Counted from the stretch's first letter, positions 1-9,777 are shown. The stretch is 64,000 nt of DNA from Kordia sp050633145 (GCF_050633145.1 NZ_JBOEFY010000037.1:1-64000), one strand, 5' to 3'. Translations and numbers: made by a program. Notes: generated by a model from the sequence alone, not told the origin.

Positions 1-33
1 TTAGTTATCCTGTATTCAAATAACCAATCACAC

Positions 34-948
34 TCAAAAACGCACAAAATTTCGTGGATTTTTAACCATCAATAACTCCGTTTTTTTCTTTTCATTGACA
101 TGTGCATACATTTGAGTAACATTAATGGAACTGTGTCCCAAAAAATGTTGAATGTATCGAATGTCTACATCTTCTTCAAGCAATAAAGTAGCAAACGAAT
201 GTCGGAATACATGTGGCGTAATAGTTCGTTGAATGTCTGCTTTTAACGCATGTTTTTTAACCAATAAACGAACAGACTGCGTAGACAACGGATTTCCAAA
301 TCGGTTGATAAAAAAACACGAAGAAGTATCTATCAACTCCTGAAAAGACAAATAATTGTTTTGCAAAGCTTCTTTCGTAGCCTTATTGGTAATCGGAATA
401 TTCCGTTCTTTATTTCCTTTACCGAGAATTCGAATTGTCTCAAAATCTTTACCAATATTCACCATCTTCAAACTACACAATTCAGATACTCTGATCCCTG
501 TAGCTAACAATAATTCCAACACTGCAATATTCCGAATCGCTTCTTTATATTGATACGATTTTTTAATAGAAATACGCTCTTTTTCCAAATATGCATACGC
601 CAAAATAGCATTGATTTCAGTAATGGATAAAACTTTGGGCAACAGTCGTTCTAATTTGATTTTGATACGAACTTTATGAAACGGATTGTTCTCAATAGAT
701 TCTTCAAATTCTAAAAAGGAAAAAAATGTCTTCAACGTAGCAACTTTCCGTTTCATAGTACGTGATGCATACTTTGACAACATTTGCAAATACAACTTCA
801 AATCCTCTTTGGTAATTTTAGCAATATCTTCTTTCTTAACAAACTCGTCAAACTGCCGTAAATCGGCTTCATAAGCTTTTAAGGTTTTTGGACTTAGTTT
901 TTTTTCTATCTTACAATGAAACAGAAAAAAAGAAATCTCTTTTTTCAT
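34..948 (-). CDS. Tyrosine recombinase (XerC/XerD-like integrase)
   Basis: Site-specific recombinase of 304 residues. The N-terminal SAM-like DNA-binding region is residues 1-90 and the catalytic domain about 105-300. The full catalytic set is visible: R153 (ATGIRVSEL), K178 in the beta-hairpin (LGKGNK), H246-x-x-R249 (HVFRH), H272 (LGHSS) and the nucleophile Y281. Length fits XerC/XerD, but the N-terminus (MKKEISFFLFHCKIEKK) is not that of the usual housekeeping pair, so it may be a genome-specific integrase. It is a lone gene, transcribed away from the M3 peptidase gene. No attachment site is visible beside it. Confidence 0.85.
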   Translation of the reverse strand: MKKEISFFLFHCKIEKKLSPKTLKAYEADLRQFDEFVKKEDIAKITKEDLKLYLQMLSKYASRTMKRKVATLKTFFSFLEFEESIENNPFHKVRIKIKLERLLPKVLSITEINAILAYAYLEKERISIKKSYQYKEAIRNIAVLELLLATGIRVSELCSLKMVNIGKDFETIRILGKGNKERNIPITNKATKEALQNNYLSFQELIDTSSCFFINRFGNPLSTQSVRLLVKKHALKADIQRTITPHVFRHSFATLLLEEDVDIRYIQHFLGHSSINVTQMYAHVNEKKKTELLMVKNPRNFVRF

Positions 949-1151
949 ATATATGTGTTAGGTTCTAGGGGAATTATACAATGTTTAAAAAGCTAAAGAT
1001 CACACATTTTTCGGATTAACACTAGGCTTTCAAAACGTTAAAATCATTCATGAAATTTAAAAAAACTGTATCTTGTTAGTCAAATTATATATACAGATGA
1101 AATCGCAGTCATGTGAATCCTATCTGATCATCTAATCAAAATAAAAAACAA

Positions 1152-3281
1152 ATGAAACGCACCTCAATAGCCATTATGAGTAGTATTTTATTATTTGCTT
1201 CTTGCAAAGATACTACACCCGAAAAAAAACCAGAACCTAAAATGACAAAAAATCCTTTGTTAACCGAATGGAATACTCCACATGGTGTGCCGCCTTTCGA
1301 TAAAATAAAAAGTAGCGATTACTTACCTGCTTTTAAAATTGCACTGAAAGAAAATCAAGATGAAATTACAGCGATTAGCGAAAGTACGGAAACACCAACC
1401 TTTCAAAATACGATTGAGGCACTTGAATTCAGCGGGAAATATTTGAGCAGATTGCAACGTATTTTTTATGCCGTAAACGGAGCAAATACAGATGATACTT
1501 TGAAAGCTGCCGCGAAAGAAATTACACCTGCAATGGCTGCTCATGGTGATTTTGTCAACTTAAATGCTAAATTATATGATCGTGTAAAAGCTGTATACGA
1601 TCAAAAAGACAAGCTAAATCTATCACCAGAAGAAGCGCGTTTATTAGAAGAAACACACAAACGTTTTGTTCGTGCAGGAATTAGTTTGCAAGGAAAAGCA
1701 CAGGATCGCTTACGCGAAATCAACAAACGATTGGCAAAACTAAGCGGTGATTTTAGCGAAAATTTGCTCGATGAAACCAACGCTTTCGAATATCATACAA
1801 AAGACAAAAAAGAACTCGGAAATCTTCCTGCGAGTTTAACTTCTTTAGCTGTTGAAGAAGCGAAAAACAGAAAGCATAAAGATGGATATTCGTTTACATT
1901 GCAACGTCCAAGCATCAATCCGTTTTTACAATCGTCTCCAAGCAGAGAAGCACGTAAAAAGTTATTTGATGGTTATGCAATGCGTGCCAACAACGACAAT
2001 GACAATGATAACAAAGCTATTTTAAGTGAAATGGCAACGTTGCGTCTAGAAAAAGCAAAACTACTAGGGTATGAATCGCATGCAGCGTACATTCTTTCTG
2101 ATAACATGGCAGAAACGCCAGAAGCTGTATACGGTTTTATGGATAAATTGTGGCCTTCTGCATTAGCGATGGCTAAATCGGAACGTGAAGCGTTGGCTAA
2201 AAAGATGAAAAGTGAAGGTGTTTCTGGAACTTTTGCAGGAAGCGATTGGAGACATTATGTAGAAAAAGTTCGTAAAGAACGTTACAATTTTGACGAAGAA
2301 GAAACGCGTCCGTACTTTGAAGTAAATGCTGTTAGAGATGGAGTTTTTGCATTAGCGAAAGAATTATTTGGTTTGACATTTAAGGAACGAAGCGACATTC
2401 CGAAATGGCATAAAGATCAACAAGTATTTGAAGTGTTGGAAGCAGATGGAAAACACTTAGGTATTATATATATGGACTTCTTTGCACGTCCAAGTAAACG
2501 CGGCGGTGCATGGATGAATGCTTTACGTAGTCAGATGAATGTGGACGGAATGGTTACTCCTATTGTAACAAACAACTTTAACTATCCGGCTCCTTCTGGA
2601 GATTCGCCTTCGTTACTATCCTTTACAGAAGCAGAAACCTTGTTCCACGAATTTGGACATGCGCTTCACGGATTGTTCTCGAATGTAAAATATGAATCTT
2701 TATCGGGAACGAATGTACCGAGAGATTTTGTAGAATTCCCATCGCAAGTAATGGAAAATTGGATGAGCGAACCACAAGTATTACGCATGTTTGCGAAACA
2801 TTACAAAACAGGCGAAGTTATTCCTGATGTAATGATTAAAAAGATGAAAGATGCCAACTCTTTCAATGGTGGTTTTGCTACCGTTGAATATATGGCAGCA
2901 GCGTATTTAGATATGGCTTGGCATTCCAAAACAGAAGACATTCCTACCGACGTAAATGCTTTTGAAGCTGCGGCGATGAAGAAATTAGGCTTAATCGACG
3001 AAATTATTCCACGATATAGAAGTACATACTTCGGACATATATTTTCAAATCCTGTTGGATATTCTTCTGGATACTACAGTTACTTATGGTCAGAAGTATT
3101 AGATGCAGATGCTTTTCAAGCGTTTAAAGATACTGGAAACCTATTTGATCCAGCCACGGCAAAACGTTACCGCAAAATGTTAAGTATGGGCGGTTCGCAA
3201 TTGGGAATGGATTTATACAAAGGATTCAGAGGTTCTGAACCAGAAATTGAACCATTATTAAAGAAAAAAGGGTTTAAATAA
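1152..3281 (+). CDS. M3 family oligopeptidase, peptidyl-dipeptidase Dcp-like lipoprotein
   Basis: Zinc metallopeptidase of 709 residues, the usual size of Dcp/oligopeptidase A. The zinc site HEFGH is residues 499-503, with the third ligand probably E528 (DFVEFPSQ). The N-terminus is a lipoprotein signal (MKRTSIAIMSSILLFASC) with the lipid-attachment Cys at 19, so it probably works from an envelope membrane, trimming peptides from their C-terminal side. It is monocistronic and ends at a strong bidirectional hairpin shared with the convergent peptide gene downstream. Dcp-type versus OpdA-type specificity cannot be settled by eye. Confidence 0.9.
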   Translation: MKRTSIAIMSSILLFASCKDTTPEKKPEPKMTKNPLLTEWNTPHGVPPFDKIKSSDYLPAFKIALKENQDEITAISESTETPTFQNTIEALEFSGKYLSRLQRIFYAVNGANTDDTLKAAAKEITPAMAAHGDFVNLNAKLYDRVKAVYDQKDKLNLSPEEARLLEETHKRFVRAGISLQGKAQDRLREINKRLAKLSGDFSENLLDETNAFEYHTKDKKELGNLPASLTSLAVEEAKNRKHKDGYSFTLQRPSINPFLQSSPSREARKKLFDGYAMRANNDNDNDNKAILSEMATLRLEKAKLLGYESHAAYILSDNMAETPEAVYGFMDKLWPSALAMAKSEREALAKKMKSEGVSGTFAGSDWRHYVEKVRKERYNFDEEETRPYFEVNAVRDGVFALAKELFGLTFKERSDIPKWHKDQQVFEVLEADGKHLGIIYMDFFARPSKRGGAWMNALRSQMNVDGMVTPIVTNNFNYPAPSGDSPSLLSFTEAETLFHEFGHALHGLFSNVKYESLSGTNVPRDFVEFPSQVMENWMSEPQVLRMFAKHYKTGEVIPDVMIKKMKDANSFNGGFATVEYMAAAYLDMAWHSKTEDIPTDVNAFEAAAMKKLGLIDEIIPRYRSTYFGHIFSNPVGYSSGYYSYLWSEVLDADAFQAFKDTGNLFDPATAKRYRKMLSMGGSQLGMDLYKGFRGSEPEIEPLLKKKGFK

Positions 3282-3311
3282 TACCTCTTTTTTTACAATA
3301 TAGTATTACAT

Positions 3312-3349
3312 AAAAAATCTCTTAGAAATAAAACTCTAAGAGATTTTTT
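3312..3349. terminator. Bidirectional terminator
   Basis: Perfect 14-bp inverted repeat (3312-3325 and 3336-3349) with a 10-nt loop. A-runs and T-runs flank it on both sides, so it can serve both the M3 peptidase gene and the convergent peptide gene. Confidence 0.85.
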
Positions 3350-3363
3350 CATATCAGTTTTTC

Positions 3364-3570
3364 CTATCCGTCAAATACTCCTTTACAAGTTTCGCCTCCA
3401 CAAAGAGATCTATCACTATTACAATACTCATTGCGAGTTCCTGTATTACAACAACCTGTTCCGCCTTGGCATGGCGCTTCACAACTAACTCCTCCAACTA
3501 AAGAATTAGAATGCAAATTACTAATCATGTGATGCTTTAATGCTAACTTTTTAAATGTTCTTTTTTTCAT
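3364..3570 (-). CDS. Cys-rich GG-leader peptide precursor (RiPP-like), peptide A
   Basis: 68-residue peptide. The start is placed at MKKRTFKKLALKHHMIS because this matches the other leader peptides in the window; an upstream in-frame ATG would add seven residues. The leader ends in VGG at 26-28 and is followed by a Cys/Gly-rich core with seven Cys (SCEAPC, GCC, EYC, SLC, ETC). The leader pattern resembles precursors annotated as class I lanthipeptide or natural-product precursors in Bacteroidota. No modification or transport gene is adjacent. Precursor status is inferred from leader similarity; the mature product is unknown. Confidence 0.65.
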   Translation of the reverse strand: MKKRTFKKLALKHHMISNLHSNSLVGGVSCEAPCQGGTGCCNTGTRNEYCNSDRSLCGGETCKGVFDG

Positions 3571-3700
3571 AATAATATATTTATTTATCATAAAATTATT
3601 GATACAATATTAAAACTTGCAGTATTTATGATTGCTTCTTGTACGTTTGTATACACTAGGACACATTCACATCTTTTTACGGTGAAATATTTCCATAAAA

Positions 3701-3731
3701 AAAAAGCCTGAACGTAATGTTCAGGCTTTTT
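3701..3731 (-). terminator. Terminator of the rplU-rpmA operon
   Basis: Perfect 13-bp stem (3701-3713 with 3719-3731) and 5-nt loop, followed on the minus strand by a T-run. It sits 20 nt after the rpmA stop. Confidence 0.85.
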
Positions 3732-3751
3732 TAATTTTTCAGAATCTTGAA

Positions 3752-4012
3752 TTATGCTTCGAAAGGTTCGATTGACACGTAAGATCTGTTGTTTGATTTC
3801 TTTGTGAATTTCACAAGACCGTCTACTTTAGCATGTAATGTATGGTCTTTTCCCATATATACATTTTCTCCTGGATTGTGAGTAGTACCTCTTTGTCTAA
3901 CGATGATATTACCAGCAATTGCTGCTTGTCCACCAAAAATCTTAACTCCTAATCGTTTCGATTCTGATTCTCTACCGTTTTTCGAACTACCAACTCCTTT
4001 TTTGTGAGCCAT
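3752..4012 (-). CDS. rpmA: 50S ribosomal protein L27
   Basis: 86 residues. MAHKKGVGSSKNGRESESKR is the canonical L27 start, and GNIIVRQRGT and GKDHTLHA are family blocks. L27 reaches towards the peptidyl-transferase centre of the large subunit. No cleavable N-terminal extension of the Firmicutes kind is present, since the protein begins directly at MAHKK. It is second in the rplU-rpmA operon, 42 nt downstream of rplU, and followed by a strong terminator. Confidence 0.97.
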   Translation of the reverse strand: MAHKKGVGSSKNGRESESKRLGVKIFGGQAAIAGNIIVRQRGTTHNPGENVYMGKDHTLHAKVDGLVKFTKKSNNRSYVSIEPFEA

Positions 4013-4054
4013 CTTAGTAAGGTTTTAAATTGTTATACTTAAGTGATATTGCAA

Positions 4055-4690
4055 TTATGCTTTACCACCATCTAATTCATCTTGCCATTTCTTTAACTCA
4101 TCCCACTTACCATCAGCAGCTAATTGAGCTTGTGCTGGCCAAGTATCTGTTACGTGTTTTCCACGAACAGTTGCGATGATTTCAGAAATTTTTGCTGCTT
4201 CAGTTTTCGCTAATTCAGCGAATGTTGAAATTCCAGCTTCTACTAAAGTTGATGCAATTTTAGGACCAATTCCTTCAATTTTCTTTAAATCATCTGCTTT
4301 AGCTGTTGCTTTCTTAGCTGCAGGCTTTGCTGCTGCTGGTTTAGCTTCTTCTTTCTTTGGTGCTGCTTTCTTAGCTCCAGAAGCTACAATGTTTTCAATA
4401 ACAATTTCTGTTAAAGACTGACGGTGACCATTCTTAACACGGTAACCTTTACGTCTTTTTTTCTTGAAAACAATCACTTTATCACCTTTAAGGTGCTTTA
4501 AAACTTTTGCCTCTACTGCGGCTCCGTTTATAGCTGGGGCGCCAATAGTAACTTGTCCGTTGTCGTCTAATAAAAGAACATTGTCGAAAGTAACTTTCTT
4601 TCCTTCTTCTACTGCCAAACGATGAACAAATACTTTTTGATCTTTTGCAACTTTAAATTGCTGCCCTGCCATCTCTACAATTGCATACAT
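4055..4690 (-). CDS. rplU: 50S ribosomal protein L21 with C-terminal helix-hairpin-helix extension
   Basis: 211 residues, about twice the length of typical L21. Residues 1-103 are the L21 core (MYAIVEMAGQQFKV, KKKRRKGYRVKNGHRQ). Then comes a Lys/Ala-rich linker (KKAAPKKEEAKPAAAKPAAK) and a domain at about 132-211 with a helix-hairpin-helix-like core (LKKIEGIGPKIASTLVEAGI) and a Trp-containing tail. Such extensions occur in flavobacterial L21 proteins; their role is not clear to me, nucleic-acid binding being likely from the motif. It leads the operon with rpmA. Confidence 0.95.
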   Translation of the reverse strand: MYAIVEMAGQQFKVAKDQKVFVHRLAVEEGKKVTFDNVLLLDDNGQVTIGAPAINGAAVEAKVLKHLKGDKVIVFKKKRRKGYRVKNGHRQSLTEIVIENIVASGAKKAAPKKEEAKPAAAKPAAKKATAKADDLKKIEGIGPKIASTLVEAGISTFAELAKTEAAKISEIIATVRGKHVTDTWPAQAQLAADGKWDELKKWQDELDGGKA

Positions 4691-4770
4691 AGCGTATCGT
4701 TTAATTAATTAATTTTATCCAAAAATGGACGCAAATATACATCTAATTAATTAATCTACAAACACTTCTA

Positions 4771-5217
4771 TTATAGTTTATTGCTAATATTCCAACTTGG
4801 TTTAAATTTTTGCATAAATAACAGGCTCAAAACGACTGTAGAAGCAAAGCCTTCTATCAAAATAACGAACAATAAAAGTCCTGGTTCTGTAGCAACACTG
4901 CCTAAACTCATTTCCATTATTTTTTCGCCAAATGCTACATCAATATGAAATATATAAATTGCCATAAAAAAGGCAAAAACTATAGTTGCAATAAATCCTG
5001 AAAAGATTCCTGCTTTAAATCCTTCAAAATAATTAAAGTTAACTCCGCTTTCCTTTTTTACGTTTTTAATAATTTTATAAATCCCAAAAGCAACAATAAC
5101 ACCATTAAACAAACGCAACCAAGGATTTTCATGCAGTCCGAACATTCGTACAATTAAGAAATACGAAATAAGTGCCAAAGCTAATAAACCGCCATATTTT
5201 ATTATTTTCTTTTCCAT
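4771..5217 (-). CDS. DUF4199-like small membrane protein
   Basis: About 148 residues from the start MEKKIIKYGGLL; an upstream in-frame ATG would add ten residues before the first membrane helix and looks less natural. Four hydrophobic segments are visible, the first two separated by a basic loop (KNVKKESGVNFNYFEGFK). The NYFEGFKAGIFSGFIAT block resembles the DUF4199 family of Bacteroidota inner-membrane proteins, which has no established function. It is a single gene between rplU and the M16 peptidase pair. Confidence 0.65.
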   Translation of the reverse strand: MEKKIIKYGGLLALALISYFLIVRMFGLHENPWLRLFNGVIVAFGIYKIIKNVKKESGVNFNYFEGFKAGIFSGFIATIVFAFFMAIYIFHIDVAFGEKIMEMSLGSVATEPGLLLFVILIEGFASTVVLSLLFMQKFKPSWNISNKL

Positions 5218-5384
5218 AATACCTAAAGTTTTTCGGTTAGTAATCAACTGATATTCTTTAAGATACGAAAAAATGGTGACTTACTAAAATAATCATAAAT
5301 TTGACTGTTTACTTGTATGATGTAACAATTTTACAGAACTTGCGTCTCATCAAAAATAACTAAAAGTCAAAAAAGATTAATGCA

Positions 5385-6725
5385 ATGAAAAAAAGACTAT
5401 TTTCAATAGCTTCTTTATTGCTTGTAGGGTTTATTGCCCAAGCACAAGAAGTTAAGTTTGAAGAATACGATTTAGACAACGGTCTGCACGTAATTCTTCA
5501 TCAAGACAACTCCGCTCCAGTAGTTACAACAGCAGTAATGTATGATGTTGGAGGAAAAGATTTAGGAGGAAACAACAATCCTAAACGTACTGGTTTTGCT
5601 CACTTTTTTGAGCATCTTTTATTTGAAGGAACTAAAAATATTGACCGCGGACAGTGGTTTAAAATTGTATCTTCAAACGGTGGAAGCAACAATGCAAACA
5701 CTTCTAACGATAGAACATACTATTACGAAGTATTTCCTTCTAACAATCTTCAATTAGGTTTATGGATGGAATCAGAACGTATGTTACATCCTGTAATCAA
5801 CCAAATTGGTGTAGACACGCAAAGTGAGGTTGTAAAAGAAGAAAAAAGACTACGCTATGACAATCAACCTTATGGACAAATACTATTCGTTATAAGTGAA
5901 AACATTTTCAAAAAGCATCCATACAAAAACAAAAACATTGGAGAAATGGAGCATTTAGATGCTGCTACTCTGGATGAATTTAAAGCGTACTTCAAAAAAT
6001 TCTACGTTCCTAACAATGCAACACTTGTTGTAGCTGGCGACATTAATGTTGCTGAGACAAAAAAAATGATTAAAGATTACTTTGGTACTATTCCAAGAGG
6101 AAAAGATGTGGTAAGAAACTTTCCAAAAGAAGATGCTATCACAGAACAATCTAGAGTAAAATATGAAGATCCAAACATTCAAATTCCAGCAATTATAGCT
6201 GCATACAGAACACCTGGATTTACAACAAAAGATGCTCGTGTTTTGGACATGATTTCTACATATTTAAGTGGTGGAAAAAGTTCTAAACTATACAAGCGTT
6301 TGGTAGAAGATAAAAAAATGGCTTTGGCTGTACAAGCATTTAACTTTAGTCAAAAAGATTACGGTACATATGGTATATTTTCACTACCAATAGGAGAAAA
6401 TACTTTGGATGATTTATTAGCTGAAATTGATGATGAAATTAAGAAGCTTCAAACAGAATTAATTTCTGAGAAAGATTATCAAAAACTTCAGAATAAGTTC
6501 GAAAATAACTTCGTAAACTCAAATTCTAGTGTAGAAGGTATTGCTAACTCTTTGGCAAGATTCAATGTAATGTATGGCGACACGAATTTAATCAATACGG
6601 AGATTGACATTTACAGATCTGTCACTAGAGAAGAAATAAGAGAAGTAGCGAACAAATATTTAAAAACAAATCAACGTGTGTTAGTAGAGTATTTACCTAC
6701 TGAAAAAACACAAGAAAAAAAATAA
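5385..6725 (+). CDS. M16 family zinc peptidase (catalytic subunit)
   Basis: 446 residues with a Sec signal peptide ending near AQAQ. The inverted zinc motif H73-x-x-E76-H77 (HFFEH) is intact and the downstream Glu ligand is probably E152 or E153 (VVKEEKR). Two M16 halves follow in order, the second starting around residue 240. It is the active partner of a periplasmic heterodimer: the next gene, 11 nt downstream, encodes an M16 protein without the zinc motif. Such pairs degrade unfolded proteins or peptides; the substrate here is unknown. Confidence 0.9.
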   Translation: MKKRLFSIASLLLVGFIAQAQEVKFEEYDLDNGLHVILHQDNSAPVVTTAVMYDVGGKDLGGNNNPKRTGFAHFFEHLLFEGTKNIDRGQWFKIVSSNGGSNNANTSNDRTYYYEVFPSNNLQLGLWMESERMLHPVINQIGVDTQSEVVKEEKRLRYDNQPYGQILFVISENIFKKHPYKNKNIGEMEHLDAATLDEFKAYFKKFYVPNNATLVVAGDINVAETKKMIKDYFGTIPRGKDVVRNFPKEDAITEQSRVKYEDPNIQIPAIIAAYRTPGFTTKDARVLDMISTYLSGGKSSKLYKRLVEDKKMALAVQAFNFSQKDYGTYGIFSLPIGENTLDDLLAEIDDEIKKLQTELISEKDYQKLQNKFENNFVNSNSSVEGIANSLARFNVMYGDTNLINTEIDIYRSVTREEIREVANKYLKTNQRVLVEYLPTEKTQEKK

Positions 6726-6736
6726 AAAGATAACAG

Positions 6737-8827
6737 ATGAAAACAAAGATATTTTCACTCCTTGTATTGTTTTTAGCATCGCTAACAATGCAAGCTCAAA
6801 TAGATAGATCTGTACAGCCAAAACCAGGTCCAGCGCCAAAAGTTAATATTGGAAAGCCAACTACTTTTACTTTAAAGAATGGATTAACGGTAATGATTGT
6901 TGAAAACAACAAATTACCTCGTGTTTCTGCAACATTAACTATTGACAATCCATTAATTGTTGAAGGAAAAAAAGCAGGAGTTACTAGCTTAGTAGGTTCT
7001 TTATTAGGTAGTGGTTCTACTTCAATCTCTAAAGATGATTTTAACGAAGAAGTTGACTACTTAGGAGCTTCTTTAAATTTTGGTTCTCAGAGTGCTTCTG
7101 CACGTTCACTTTCAAAATATTTCCCAAGAATTATGGAATTAATGGCAGATGCTGCTTTGAATCCTAATTTCACGAAAGAAGATTTAGAAGCTGAAAGAGC
7201 TAAAATTTTAGAAGGCTTAAAATCTGACAAGAAAAATGTGAGCGCTGTCGCTGGAAGAGTTCAGTCTGTATTAGCATACGGTATAGATCACCCTTATGGA
7301 GAATTTGTTACTGAAGAAACTATCAATAGTGTAACACTTGATGATGTAAAAGCTTTTCACGGTAAATATTTCAAACCAGATAATGCATACTTAATTATTA
7401 TCGGAGACGTAAAAGCTAGAGACGCTAAAAAATTAGTAAAGAAGCTTTTTAAGAAATGGGAAAAAGGAGCTATTGTTGCTGATACATTTAGTACTGCATC
7501 AAACCCAAATGCTACAGAAGTAAACTTCATCAACATGGGGAATGCTGTACAATCTGAATTAAGTGTTCAGAACACAGTAAATTTAACAATGAAGGATGAC
7601 GACTACTTCCCTGTTTTAATTGCTAACAACATCTTAGGTGGTGGTGGAGAAGCACGTTTATTCAATAACTTACGTGAAGACAAAAAATTCACTTATGGTT
7701 CATACTCTAGTATTGGAAACAATAAAAAAACAATTTCTACTTTTAGAGCTACAGCAAGTGTACGTAACGCTGTAACTGATAGCGCAGTTGTAGAAATCTT
7801 AAAAGAGATTAAAAGTATTTCTACAGAGTTAGTTTCTGATGAAGAATTAAAGAATGTAAAAGCTAAATATGTTGGTAGATTTGTAACTGGAATTGAACGT
7901 CCTTCAACAATTGCTACCTATGCATTAAGCATTATTACACAAGATCTTCCTAAAGATTTCTACGAAACATACTTAGAAAAAATCGAAGCAGTTACAAAAG
8001 AAGATGTATTAAGAGCTGCTAAAAAATATTTCTTAAATGACAAACTACGTATTGTAGTAACTGGAAAAGGAAGTGAAGTTATTGATGCACTAGAAAATTT
8101 ATCTTTTGGAGGAAAAAAGATTCCTGTTAAGTTTTACGATCAATACGGAGCACCAACAAAAAAGCCTGTATTCAAAAAACCAATTCCTGCTGGAGTTACT
8201 GCACAAACTGTAATTGACAACTATATCAATGCTATTGGTGGAAAAGATAAATTAATGACTGTAAGCACGCTTGTGCAAGAAATGGGCGCATCTTTCCAAG
8301 GAATGGACATGTCTATGGTGATGAAGCAAAAAAATCCAAATATGTTATCTGTTGATGTTAGCATTGCTGGAATGGGAAGTGTAAACAAACAAGTTTTTGA
8401 TGGTGAAACAGGATACATGGCGGGTCAAGGTCAAAAAGCCGACATGCCAGCTGAAATGTTAGCTGATATGAAATCTAGAAAAGGATTGTTTGCAGAATTA
8501 TATTATGATAGTAGCAAACTTACTTTAAAAGGAATTGAATCTGTTGATGGAAAAGATGCATATGCTGTTGTTATTGAAAAAGCAACTGGAGAAAAAACAA
8601 CAAACTTTTATGATGTAAAAACTGGACTTAAAGTCAAAGAAACTAGCATGGTAAAAGGACAAGGAGGACAAGAAGTTCCTCAAGATCGTTTCTTTAGTGA
8701 TTACACAGAAGTAGATGGAATAAAAATTCCTCATGGAATGGTTGTTCCTGCTGGAGGACAAAAAATAGAATTCTCTGTAATTTCAGTTAAGGTAAATGCG
8801 CCTTTAACAAAAGCTGATTTTCAATAG
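6737..8827 (+). CDS. M16 family protein, non-catalytic subunit with C-terminal extension
   Basis: 696 residues: signal peptide (about 1-20), two M16 repeats (about 45-460), and an extra domain at 470-696. No HxxEH motif is found where it should lie (around ATLTIDNPLIVEGKKAG), so this is probably the inactive partner of the preceding peptidase. The C-terminal part (NYINAIGGKDKLMTVSTL onward) resembles outer-membrane-lipoprotein-sorting-like or DUF4292-like beta-rich domains of Bacteroidota. It is co-transcribed with the upstream gene and followed by a hairpin terminator. Confidence 0.88.
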   Translation: MKTKIFSLLVLFLASLTMQAQIDRSVQPKPGPAPKVNIGKPTTFTLKNGLTVMIVENNKLPRVSATLTIDNPLIVEGKKAGVTSLVGSLLGSGSTSISKDDFNEEVDYLGASLNFGSQSASARSLSKYFPRIMELMADAALNPNFTKEDLEAERAKILEGLKSDKKNVSAVAGRVQSVLAYGIDHPYGEFVTEETINSVTLDDVKAFHGKYFKPDNAYLIIIGDVKARDAKKLVKKLFKKWEKGAIVADTFSTASNPNATEVNFINMGNAVQSELSVQNTVNLTMKDDDYFPVLIANNILGGGGEARLFNNLREDKKFTYGSYSSIGNNKKTISTFRATASVRNAVTDSAVVEILKEIKSISTELVSDEELKNVKAKYVGRFVTGIERPSTIATYALSIITQDLPKDFYETYLEKIEAVTKEDVLRAAKKYFLNDKLRIVVTGKGSEVIDALENLSFGGKKIPVKFYDQYGAPTKKPVFKKPIPAGVTAQTVIDNYINAIGGKDKLMTVSTLVQEMGASFQGMDMSMVMKQKNPNMLSVDVSIAGMGSVNKQVFDGETGYMAGQGQKADMPAEMLADMKSRKGLFAELYYDSSKLTLKGIESVDGKDAYAVVIEKATGEKTTNFYDVKTGLKVKETSMVKGQGGQEVPQDRFFSDYTEVDGIKIPHGMVVPAGGQKIEFSVISVKVNAPLTKADFQ

Positions 8828-8851
8828 ATAGAATCAAATAGTATATTAAAG

Positions 8852-8882
8852 AAGCCGGAAGTAATTCACTTTCGGCTTTTTT
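8852..8882. terminator. Hairpin terminator between convergent genes
   Basis: Stem AAGCCGGAAG / CTTTCGGCTT (one G-T pair) followed by a T-run on the plus strand. It ends the M16 operon and may also serve the convergent permease gene. Confidence 0.75.
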
Positions 8883-8889
8883 ATGAGAA

Positions 8890-9777
8890 TTAATCTTCGG
8901 TTTTCTTTGCTTTCTTATTCACTAAATACACACCTAGCAGAATAATAAATCCACCTAAGAATTGATATATACTAAATTTCTCACCTGCAAAAACGCCCCA
9001 AAATATTGCAATAATTGGCATTGTATATGTCACTGAAGAAGCAAAAACTGGACTCGAAATTTGAACCAATCTGCTATAAATAACTTTCGCAATAGCGGTT
9101 CCGAATAAAGATAAAATAACTACATAACCCAAAGCAATTTGCATGGCTTCATTATCTAGGATTTGATTAAAAAAACCTGTAAATATCAAAATCAATATCG
9201 CTGGAATGATGATGATGACAAAGTTCCCTGTCACTATTGCCAACGCGTTTACATCATTCAAATACTTTTTAATCATATTCACATTCAAACCATAACCAAT
9301 AGTTGCCAATAGTACAAAAGCGCTGTACCAATAATTTTGACTCTCATGAAAAGTTGCACCCGCAAAAATCAGTACCAATGCACCAACCAAACCGATCAAC
9401 ACACCTAAAATTTGTCTTTTAGAAACTGCTACTCCAAAAAATAATATTCCGAAAACAATTGTATGTAAAGGCACCAGCGAATTTAGCATACTTGTTACAG
9501 CACTATCTAACTGTTCTTGTGCTAATGCAAATAAAAACACAGGAAATAATGATCCAGCCATCGCTGTCCAAAAAATCCATTTCCACTGTGGACGCTTAAT
9601 GAGTTTTACTTTATTCAATCCAACAGAAAACAAAAAAATAGCTGTAACAGTTATTCGCAACGCACCTACTTGCACAAAGCCCAATCCTTCTACAGCTTTA
9701 TCTATGAGAATAAAAGAACTTCCCCAAATTAATGACAGTAAGGCAAGATAAATCCACTTTAATTTTGCATTATCCAT
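8890..9777 (-). CDS. EamA/DMT family transporter
   Basis: 295 residues from the ATG at MDNAKLKWIYLALLSL; an upstream non-ATG start would add twelve residues lacking a helix. About ten hydrophobic helices in two EamA repeats are visible, with the family block LIWGSSFILIDKAVEG near the N-terminus and a second repeat from about residue 150. The tail is basic and cytosolic (NKKAKKTED). Probably a metabolite or drug exporter of the inner membrane; the substrate cannot be read from sequence. Confidence 0.85.
   Translation of the reverse strand: MDNAKLKWIYLALLSLIWGSSFILIDKAVEGLGFVQVGALRITVTAIFLFSVGLNKVKLIKRPQWKWIFWTAMAGSLFPVFLFALAQEQLDSAVTSMLNSLVPLHTIVFGILFFGVAVSKRQILGVLIGLVGALVLIFAGATFHESQNYWYSAFVLLATIGYGLNVNMIKKYLNDVNALAIVTGNFVIIIIPAILILIFTGFFNQILDNEAMQIALGYVVILSLFGTAIAKVIYSRLVQISSPVFASSVTYTMPIIAIFWGVFAGEKFSIYQFLGGFIILLGVYLVNKKAKKTED

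Noticed and set aside
34..948. Tyrosine recombinase as the integrase of the isonitrile island
   Set aside because: It lies 17 kb away, outside the repeats, with no shared attachment sequence visible. Any link would be guesswork.
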